From assembly GCA_019634575.1 (NCBI GenBank), contig JAHCAY010000002.1:358897-422896 (forward strand): a stretch of DNA of 64,000 nt, in the 5' to 3' direction. The stretch comes from Candidatus Didemnitutus sp. (lineage in GTDB: Bacteria > Verrucomicrobiota > Verrucomicrobiia > Opitutales > Opitutaceae). The translations under genes were made by a program, and so were the position numbers. Under the pieces are notes generated by a model. That model searched no databases. It was not told the DNA's origin and worked only from the letters and a program-made list of their open reading frames with translations. Below are positions 17,571 to 24,069 of this stretch, piece by piece (positions within the stretch are counted from its first letter, which is position 1; the number at the start of each line of letters is the position of its first letter).

Positions 17571-18338
17571 ATGAAAATCCATCGTTCATTCCTCACCGCC
17601 CTCGCGGCGCTCATCCTCGCGGTCGCCGCTCCGGCTCAGACCGCTCTTGAAACCGCCACCGTCGCGCTCAAAAACGGCGACCTCGCCGCAGCGGACGCCG
17701 CCCTCGCACCGCTGGTCGCCGCCGAGAAGCCCGATCCAGCCGCGCTCCATCTGCTCAGCCAGGTGCGCCTCGCGCAGAAGAACACCAAGGAAGTGGCCAC
17801 GCTCGCCGAGAAGGCCGCGCAGCTCGCCCCCACGAACGCCGACTACCACGCGCAATTCGGCGTCGCGCTCAGCGCCCGCATGCCGGAGCTCGGCTTCATG
17901 CAGCAGGCGATGGTCGCCGGCAAGATGCGCAAGGCTTTCGAGAAGGCAGTCAAGCTGGACCCGAAAAATCTCAGCGGACTCATCGGCCTCGCGCGCTACT
18001 TCGCCAACGCACCGGAGATCGCCGGCGGCAGCCTGGTCAAAGCCGCGGAATTCGCGACCCGCGTGAGGGAGATCGACGCGTTCCTCGGCGAACTCGAACT
18101 CGGCCGCATCGCCGAACGCGGCGAGAAATTCGCCGACGCCCTCGCGCACTTCCAAGCCACCGCGCAACTCAAGCCCGAAGCCGCCGGCACCCATTTCAAC
18201 TGCGGCCGCATGCTCGCCAAACTCGACCGCAAGGACGAGGCGCGCACTGCCTTCGCCGCTGCGCTCAAGCTAAACCCGACTTTCGAGGCGGCGAAAAGAG
18301 CGCTCGCCGAGCTCGACGCGCCTGCCGCGAAGAACTGA
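17571..18338 (+). CDS. Exported TPR-repeat protein, paralogue 1
   Basis: A 255-residue protein starting MKIHRSFLTALAALILAVAAPAQT, a signal peptide with likely cleavage after APA-Q. The rest is TPR-like helical pairs with DPAALHLLSQVRLAQKN, AFEKAVKLDPKNLSGLIGLARYF and FAAALKLNPTFEAAKRAL. The protein is probably periplasmic and scaffolds protein contacts; the partners are unknown. It is followed 79 bp downstream by a clear paralogue with the same architecture, so the two arose by tandem duplication. Its start lies just behind a strong palindrome. Confidence 0.85.
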   Translation: MKIHRSFLTALAALILAVAAPAQTALETATVALKNGDLAAADAALAPLVAAEKPDPAALHLLSQVRLAQKNTKEVATLAEKAAQLAPTNADYHAQFGVALSARMPELGFMQQAMVAGKMRKAFEKAVKLDPKNLSGLIGLARYFANAPEIAGGSLVKAAEFATRVREIDAFLGELELGRIAERGEKFADALAHFQATAQLKPEAAGTHFNCGRMLAKLDRKDEARTAFAAALKLNPTFEAAKRALAELDAPAAKN

Positions 18339-18417
18339 TGCCGCACGCGTCGCGCGTTGACCCGCGCGGCACCCACGGTCTTGCTCGGGGCGTCCGGTCG
18401 CTGTGCGCGGACGCCTC

Positions 18418-19194
18418 ATGACTTCGCCCATCGCCCGCCTGCTCCTCGTCTTCGTCCTCGTCGTCGCCGTCCGTGCGATCGCCCAATCGCCCACAGAGCG
18501 CGCCGCCGAGTTGCTCGACCAAGGCCAATTCCTCGCCGCCGAGCGGCTCATCGAGCCGCTGGCCCTCGCCAAGAAACCCGACCCGGTCGCGGTCTGGGAA
18601 CTCAGCCGCGTGCGCGTCGGCCAGCAATTGACCGAGGACGGCATGAAGCTCGCCGAAAAGGCCATCAAGCTCGACCCGAAGCAGGCGCGATTCCACGCGC
18701 AGCTCGGCTCCGCCGTCATGGCGCACATGGCCAATGCCGGCCGGCTCGACCGCAGCTCCTACGCGGGCAAGATGCGCAAGGCCTTCGAGAAGGCGCTGCA
18801 ACTCGACCCGAAGAACGCGACCGCGCTCGCCGGCGTTTCGCGCTATTATTGGAATTTCGGCACCTCGAAGGAAGACCACGCCAAGGCGGTGGAATACGCC
18901 GAGGCTGCGCGGAAAATCGACGCCTATGCGGGCGAGTTCGAACTCGGATCGATCGCGGCGCGCGGCAACGACATGCCGGCCGCACTCACGCATTTCGAGG
19001 CCGCCATCGCGGCGAAACCCGACAGCGTCGAAGCGCAGACCGCATGCGGCCTCGCGTTGCTCCGTCTCGGGCGGCGCGACGAGGCGCGCGAGCGGTTTCA
19101 GACTGCCCTGAAAATTTCCCCGGCATCCGAGATGGCGCGCGATTCCCTGCAAATCCTCGACAAGGCCGAGGAACTCGACGCGAAGAAGCGTTGA
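18418..19194 (+). CDS. Exported TPR-repeat protein, paralogue 2
   Basis: A 258-residue protein. The start is set at MTSPIARLLLVFVLVVAVRA, giving a clean signal peptide; an ATG five codons upstream is possible. It parallels the preceding gene segment by segment: the repeated phrase KMRKAFEKALQLDPKNATALAGVSRYYWNFG corresponds to that paralogue's KMRKAFEKAVKLDPKNLSGLIGLARYFAN, and both end with an AL(K)xxP helix. It is probably a periplasmic or outer-surface scaffold of unknown partner. Both genes may form one transcript; the next gene (aminopeptidase) is 115 bp further. Confidence 0.85.
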   Translation: MTSPIARLLLVFVLVVAVRAIAQSPTERAAELLDQGQFLAAERLIEPLALAKKPDPVAVWELSRVRVGQQLTEDGMKLAEKAIKLDPKQARFHAQLGSAVMAHMANAGRLDRSSYAGKMRKAFEKALQLDPKNATALAGVSRYYWNFGTSKEDHAKAVEYAEAARKIDAYAGEFELGSIAARGNDMPAALTHFEAAIAAKPDSVEAQTACGLALLRLGRRDEARERFQTALKISPASEMARDSLQILDKAEELDAKKR

Positions 19195-19309
19195 GCGCCG
19201 GCGCGGCACCGCGTCGCGCCCGCATGTGCCTCGGCTCCGCGCCGCCGCGCCTCCGCGCTTTCCCTGCCGCGGGATTTGTGTCTCTTTGGACGGCAACCCC
19301 ATTTTCCTC

Positions 19310-20590
19310 ATGAGCGTCGACTACTCCGCCCGCCGTGCCCGCATCGTCTCCGCCCTCGGCCTGAAACCGGACGAGCTCCTGCTCGTCGGCGCCGGCCATC
19401 CGATCCCGAAGCCCGAATTGAGCGAGCAGCACCTGCCCTTCATCGCGCACCAGGAATACTATTACCTCGCGGGCCATGCCGACGCGCCCGGCGGCATCGT
19501 CGCCTACGACCCGCAGGCGAACGCCTGGACGTCATTCGTGCCCGAAGTGACGGAGATGGAGCGCGTGTGGGACGGCGCGGTGCAATTGCCCGGCGAATTC
19601 CTGAGCGACTTCGGCGCATGGCTGGCCGCGCGCAAAAATCGCCGCGTCGCGCTGCTCGGCATGCCGATCGATGGCGTAGCCGCCGATGAGGCGCTGACGG
19701 CGCGGGTGCGCGATGCGCTGCGCCATGTGCGGCGGCCGAAGGATGCAGCCGAGGTCGAGTTGATGCGGCGCTGCGCCGCCGCCACGGCCGAAGGCTACGC
19801 CGCCGTGCAGCCGTTCCTCCGCGCGGGCGTGAGCGAGCGCCGCATGCAGATCGAACTCGAAGCGGGATTCTTCCGCGGCGGCGCCGACAAGACTGGTTAC
19901 GACAGCATCGTCGGCGTCGGCAAGCAGGCGGCGGTCTTCCACGGTTCGCCATCGCCCGATCGCATCGCGCGCGAGGGCGACTTCATCCTCATCGATGCCG
20001 GCGGCGAGTTGGATCGTTACGTGATCGACGTCACGCGCACCTACGTGGCCGGCGGCAAACCGAGCGCGTTCCAGCGCGATCTCTACGCCGCGGTGAAGAA
20101 CGCGCACGCGCGCGCCTGCGCGAAATGCGTGCCCGGCGCGGAGTGGAAGGACATCCATTTCGGCGCGGCGGTCGACATGATGGGCAGCCTCGTGGACATG
20201 GGAGTGATGAAGGGCGATGCCAGCTCGCTCGTGGAGCAGGAAGCGCACATGCTGTTTTTCCCGCACGGCATCGGCCACATGCTCGGCCTCGGCGTGCGCG
20301 ACGCGGGCGGACTCGAGCCCGGCCGCACGAAGGACCCGCGCCCGTGCCTGCGCAGCCTGCGCATCGATCTGCCGCTGCGCCCCGGCTACATCGTGACGGT
20401 GGAGCCCGGCCTGTATTTCATCCCGGCGCTGCTGAACGATCCCGTGCGCCGCGAGAAATACCGCGACTGCGTGAACTGGTCGCTGGCCGAGCAACACCTC
20501 GGCCTCGGCGGCGTGCGCATCGAGGACAACATGCTGGTCACCGATGGCGCGCCGGTGAATCTCACGCAGGCGATACCGCAAGCGTTCTAG
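19310..20590 (+). CDS. M24-family Xaa-Pro aminopeptidase
   Basis: A 426-residue cytoplasmic metallopeptidase starting MSVDYSARRARIVSALGLK. An AMP_N-type N-terminal domain is followed by the pita-bread fold. Metal ligands are visible: two aspartates in ILIDAGGELDRYVIDVTRTY, histidine in FFPHGIGHMLGL, and glutamates in VTVEPGLYF and VRIEDNMLV. These are the five ligands of the Xaa-Pro aminopeptidase/prolidase group. It would remove an N-terminal residue ahead of proline; whether it prefers peptides or dipeptides is not decided. The upstream frame extension is not conserved-looking. Confidence 0.92.
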   Translation: MSVDYSARRARIVSALGLKPDELLLVGAGHPIPKPELSEQHLPFIAHQEYYYLAGHADAPGGIVAYDPQANAWTSFVPEVTEMERVWDGAVQLPGEFLSDFGAWLAARKNRRVALLGMPIDGVAADEALTARVRDALRHVRRPKDAAEVELMRRCAAATAEGYAAVQPFLRAGVSERRMQIELEAGFFRGGADKTGYDSIVGVGKQAAVFHGSPSPDRIAREGDFILIDAGGELDRYVIDVTRTYVAGGKPSAFQRDLYAAVKNAHARACAKCVPGAEWKDIHFGAAVDMMGSLVDMGVMKGDASSLVEQEAHMLFFPHGIGHMLGLGVRDAGGLEPGRTKDPRPCLRSLRIDLPLRPGYIVTVEPGLYFIPALLNDPVRREKYRDCVNWSLAEQHLGLGGVRIEDNMLVTDGAPVNLTQAIPQAF

Positions 20591-20673
20591 GAACGACGCG
20601 CAGGCGACACCGCGAAGAAACCCGGAAAGGTTCGCTTCGGGTCGGCGCGGCGTCACGCGCACGAATGCCGCCG

Positions 20674-20695
20674 CGATCCGCACTGCGGCGGATCG
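20674..20695. terminator. Hairpin between convergent genes
   Basis: CGATCCGC pairs with GCGGATCG around a six-base loop. It is located between the stops of the aminopeptidase (+) and the sensor stub (-). There is no T-tract on either side, so its role as a terminator is tentative. Confidence 0.35.
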
Positions 20696-20699
20696 CCCC

Positions 20700-21395
20700 T
20701 CAGGAGCCGTTGCCGGGCTGTTCGGGTCGGCGGGACATCAACCCCGGCGCGAAGACCGAGACCAGCAACCCCACGATCAGCACCGCCATGATGAACACGG
20801 CGGCAAGACCGGCGAGCAACGGCCAGCCGGCGAAGGCGAGCAGCAGGCTGCTGAAGAAGCGCGAGTCCTCCGCATAGCGGTCGCGCAGGTGGCGGCCCTG
20901 CTCCTGCACGAGGTCCGCGGCGTCATCGAGCGCGTTGAGGTAGGTGTCGTAGGCAGGACGCAGCGTGTCGTTGTTGTAGCGGTTCGCCTCGTCCAGTTTC
21001 TTGTCCCGGGCGAGCGCGAGGAAGGCATCGACGCGCTGATCGTAATCCTTGCTGAGGCGCTCGATCGTCGCACGCAAGGGCGAGCTGGTCAGCGATTCGG
21101 CAGTGGCGAGATCAATGGCGTGCGCTTTGGCGAGGTCGCTGGCCTCGCTCATCTGTGGCAGCAAATCGGCCCAAGCGCGCTCGTTGTCGGGGTCGACGAT
21201 GCGTCGCGCCAGGCGCTGCACACCGCTCAGCTCGCGGGTGAGCGTGCGCAGGGCGTTGAGTGTCGGCACGCTGCGATCGAGCAGGTTGGCGTAACCCCGA
21301 TTGACGCTGCGAAGCACATAAAGACTGAGGAGACCGACGGCGAGATTCGAGACCAACAGCCCGATCATCAGCCAGAACTTGAGACGACTAAGCAT
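20700..21395 (-). CDS. Membrane protein with a four-helix-bundle MCP-like sensor domain, no signalling domain
   Basis: A 231-residue protein starting MLSRLKFWLMIGLLVSNLAVG; the upstream frame lacks plausible sequence. Residues 5-25 form the first membrane helix. Residues about 30-190 form a periplasmic four-helix bundle like 4HB_MCP_1 (for example ANLLDRSVPTLNALRTLTREL). Residues about 200-225 form a second membrane helix, followed by a 15-residue basic tail. No HAMP, methyl-accepting, kinase or cyclase domain follows. It may sense through a partner protein or be a remnant of a chemoreceptor; the sequence looks intact. Confidence 0.7.
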   Translation of the reverse strand: MLSRLKFWLMIGLLVSNLAVGLLSLYVLRSVNRGYANLLDRSVPTLNALRTLTRELSGVQRLARRIVDPDNERAWADLLPQMSEASDLAKAHAIDLATAESLTSSPLRATIERLSKDYDQRVDAFLALARDKKLDEANRYNNDTLRPAYDTYLNALDDAADLVQEQGRHLRDRYAEDSRFFSSLLLAFAGWPLLAGLAAVFIMAVLIVGLLVSVFAPGLMSRRPEQPGNGS

Positions 21396-21535
21396 GGAGT
21401 GCCCCGAGGCGTAGGGGAAAATGCCGTCACTTGCACGAAAAAAGCCCCCGGAAAAATCCCGGGCAAACGTGCGGCAAGTGGCCGCCAAATGTCTTTTCCC
21501 GGCGCCCCGCCCGCGCTAGAGAGTATGCGCCCCCC

Positions 21536-22372
21536 GTGAACGCCACTGCGCCCTCCGCTCCTGTTGCGATCCTGCCGCCGCGCCTCGTGCGCCTGCGCGA
21601 TGGCCGCGACTACCGGCTGCGCATGCTCGGCCCCGCGGATGCCACACGCGTCGCCGAGATGTTCGCCACCCTGTCGAGCGAGACCATCCGCGCGCGCTAC
21701 GGCTACCTGATCCACGACATGACGGCGGAGCGGGCGGCGCGCCTGGTGAGCGTGGATCCGGCGCGGGAAGCGCCGCTGGGAATCTTCGAACACGGCCCCG
21801 ACGGTCGCGAAGGACGCTTGTGGGCGATGGGCCGGCTCGTGCATGCGCCGGACAACTCTTCGGCCGAATGCGCCTTCCTCGTGCACGACAGCCAGCGGCG
21901 GCTGGGCATGGCGTCGACGCTGCTGAAATACCTGCGCATCCTCGGCCGGCGGCGGGGCCTGCCGCGACTGTTCGCGCAGGTGCGGCGCGAAAACAAGTCG
22001 ATGCTGAACACCTTCATCCAGAACGGCGCGCGGCTGCACTTCTCGGCCGACAGCGACGTCGTGGAGATCGATATCCCGCTCCGGCTGCCGAAGATTCTAT
22101 TCGACAAAGCTGCGCCCGCTCCTTCGATTTCCCGGATGTCCTCGCCGGAGAAAAAAGGTTTTTCGCTCGTCGCACTCGTGGTCGACCTCGTGCTCGTCGC
22201 CGCGTTTTTCACCTTCTTCTACTACGTGCTGCAATCGCACGTGCCGTCGAACGACCCGACGATGATCCGCTTCTGGTCGACGATGGCCGCAGCGTGCATG
22301 AGCGGCGTGTTCTGGCTGGCGTTGCAGATGCTCAAGACGGTGTTCGCGTTCCAGCGCGCCAACCGCAAGTAA
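21536..22372 (+). CDS. GNAT acetyltransferase fused to a two-helix membrane tail
   Basis: A 278-residue protein from a GTG start (VNATAPSAP). Residues about 15-190 are a GNAT N-acetyltransferase fold (RLRDGRDYRLRMLGPADATRVAEMF, then QRRLGMASTLLKYLRILGRRRGL, the acetyl-CoA pyrophosphate-binding region). In the same frame, residues about 200-278 add two membrane helices (LVALVVDLVLVAAFFTFFYYVL and FWSTMAAACMSGVFWLALQML). An ATG at MSSPEKKG (base 22136) could allow a separate small membrane protein. The fusion suggests membrane localisation; the acyl acceptor is unknown. The next gene starts 25 bp downstream. Confidence 0.75.
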   Translation: MNATAPSAPVAILPPRLVRLRDGRDYRLRMLGPADATRVAEMFATLSSETIRARYGYLIHDMTAERAARLVSVDPAREAPLGIFEHGPDGREGRLWAMGRLVHAPDNSSAECAFLVHDSQRRLGMASTLLKYLRILGRRRGLPRLFAQVRRENKSMLNTFIQNGARLHFSADSDVVEIDIPLRLPKILFDKAAPAPSISRMSSPEKKGFSLVALVVDLVLVAAFFTFFYYVLQSHVPSNDPTMIRFWSTMAAACMSGVFWLALQMLKTVFAFQRANRK

Positions 22373-22397
22373 CGCCGACCGTCGCGGCCCGCCGCCT

Positions 22398-22832
22398 GTG
22401 GCCACCTCCGCTTCCCGCCCCCGCACTTCCGTCGCCGCGGAGGATTACCTCGAAAAGATCGAGCAACTGATCTCGCGCAAGGGCTACGCCCGCGTGGTCG
22501 ACATCGCCGCGGAGCTGAAAATCTCGCAGGCCAGCGTCACGGCCATGGTGCAGAAGCTCGATGGCGAGGGCTTCGTGAAATATGAGAAATACCGCGGCAT
22601 GGTCCTGACCAGCACCGGTCTCGAGGTCGCGCGCCGCATCGCGCACCGCCACCAGTTGCTCACCGAGTTCCTCCGCGTCATCGGCGTCGCCGACGAGAAG
22701 GTGATCTACGACGACGTCGAGGGCATGGAACACCACATCTCGCCCGAGACGTTCGCCGCCATCGAGGCGCTCACCCGCTACCTCGAGAAAAATCCGGGCG
22801 TGATGACGAAGGTCGCCGCCGCGAAGAAATAG
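22398..22832 (+). CDS. MntR/DtxR-family metal-dependent transcriptional regulator
   Basis: A 144-residue protein from a GTG start. An N-terminal winged helix (AEDYLEKIEQLISRKGYARVVDIAAELKISQASVTAMVQKL) is followed by the dimerisation domain. Candidate metal ligands match MntR: Asp and Glu in EDYLEKI, His in AHRHQLL, and Glu/Glu/His in EGMEHHIS. There is no SH3-like domain, as in MntR. It likely senses Mn(II) and represses a manganese transporter, but no transporter is in the window. It lies 25 bp after the GNAT fusion, so cotranscription is possible. Confidence 0.85.
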   Translation: MATSASRPRTSVAAEDYLEKIEQLISRKGYARVVDIAAELKISQASVTAMVQKLDGEGFVKYEKYRGMVLTSTGLEVARRIAHRHQLLTEFLRVIGVADEKVIYDDVEGMEHHISPETFAAIEALTRYLEKNPGVMTKVAAAKK

Positions 22833-22855
22833 GCCGCGGCGATTCGCGCGGAAAA

Positions 22856-22886
22856 GAGGTGGTAGCCGCCGTCCTGGCGGCGACAA
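22856..22886. repeat. AGGTGGTAGCCGCCGTCC repeat, copy 1
   Basis: It starts GAGGTGGTAGCCGCCGTCC and ends GGCGGCGACAA. It matches 55959-55988 at 28 of 30 positions. It is located between convergent MntR-like and TatC genes. The internal GCCGCC/GGCGGC makes it a small hairpin. Confidence 0.65.
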
Positions 22887-22955
22887 CGAACGCGGCACCG
22901 TCTGGCCACGTTCTCAGCGCCGGCAGGGACGCCAGCGCCCGTCTTGACGCACCGC

Positions 22956-23780
22956 TCACCCACGGATCTTCCGTCGAGCCGTGATGCGCGAAGCCACGAG
23001 GATCGCGATCTCGTAGAGGAGAATCAACGGCAGCGCGAAGAGCGTCTGGTTGAACGGATCCGGCGTCGGCGTGACGACCGCGGCGATGATGAAGATGACG
23101 ACGATCGCGTGACGGCGGAATTTGCGGAGCGTCGCGACCTCGATCAGCCCCATGTAAACCGCGAGCACGACGAGCAGCGGAAACTCGAACGCCGCACCCA
23201 TGCCGAGCACCATCCACATGAGCAGCGAGTAGTATTTGTCCGCCGTCCACATCACCGTGTAGCCGAGCATTTCGTTCAGCTCGAAGGCCACGCGAATGGT
23301 GTTCGGAGTGAGAAAATAATAACCGAACGCTGAGCCGCCAAGGAAGAGCGCGAACGCCGACAGCCCGGTCGGCACGATGACGCGCAGCTCCTTTTCGTTC
23401 AGGGCGGGCGAAATGAATCGGCCCAGAAAGTAGATCCAAAACGGCAGGGCCAGCACGATGCCGCCAATGAGGCACATATCGATGATGACCGTGAACACGC
23501 CCATGGGGCTGTTCGTCACGAGGTCGGTCTTCATCTTCGGGAACTCCGCCTTCACCTGTTCCAGCGGCCAGTTCAGCAGCGTCGACGCGTCCTCCATGCG
23601 GTAGGCGATCACGGTCACGAAAATCGCGAACACGATCGCGCACTTGATCAGCGTCCAGCGCAGCTCCTCGAGGTGGTCGAGAAACCCCATCGGCTTCTCG
23701 CGCGGGCTCGGCGCGGGCTCGGTGTCAGCCACGAGCTGGCCTTCGTCGTCGTAGGGGGAATTGGGTGGCGTGTCGCTCAA
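22956..23780 (-). CDS. tatC: Twin-arginine translocase subunit TatC
   Basis: A 274-residue protein with an acidic N-terminal extension, then FLDHLEELRWTLIKC, the conserved TatC opening, and six membrane helices. Conserved landmarks include the glutamate-containing FGYYFLTPNT loop and VVTPTPDPFNQTLFALPL before the last helix pair. It is the inner-membrane core of the Tat system that exports folded proteins with RR signal peptides. No tatA/B is adjacent in the window. It is divergent from ppdK across 289 bp. Confidence 0.93.
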   Translation of the reverse strand: MSDTPPNSPYDDEGQLVADTEPAPSPREKPMGFLDHLEELRWTLIKCAIVFAIFVTVIAYRMEDASTLLNWPLEQVKAEFPKMKTDLVTNSPMGVFTVIIDMCLIGGIVLALPFWIYFLGRFISPALNEKELRVIVPTGLSAFALFLGGSAFGYYFLTPNTIRVAFELNEMLGYTVMWTADKYYSLLMWMVLGMGAAFEFPLLVVLAVYMGLIEVATLRKFRRHAIVVIFIIAAVVTPTPDPFNQTLFALPLILLYEIAILVASRITARRKIRG

Positions 23781-23993
23781 GGCGGGTCAAGAGAGGCTCT
23801 TTTTCGCCACGGCGCAATCCCGGCTTCGTTCCGAGGCTTGCCGAAAGCGGCGCATGGGCGGGACTTCGGCGGAAAGCCGACCGGAAACGGCATCAGCCCG
23901 CCCCCGACCACGGGCGTTTTCCCGTATCGACCGAACCACGCGCGCATTGGGTCGCCGCGCAAGAAATGACACGTATTTGGCAAGCGTGCGCCG

Positions 23994-24022
23994 TTGACAC
24001 ATTTCGCGCTTGTGACTGCGAT
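23994..24022 (+). promoter_or_regulatory. Putative sigma70-type promoter for ppdK
   Basis: A consensus -35 TTGACA at 23994-23999 is followed after 17 bp by TGCGAT, a weak -10 (three of six). It ends 48 bp before the ppdK start. It rests on the exact -35 and the location only. Confidence 0.4.
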
Positions 24023-24069
24023 AGCTCCCTCTGTTCCGCGGTCTGTTATCACCCGAAATTTCAACTCAC

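Noticed and set aside
14800..17589. Very long minus-strand open frame covering the ADOP permease
   Set aside because: It arises from GC-rich codon bias; the plus-strand protein has clear FtsX/MacB motifs and the antisense has none.
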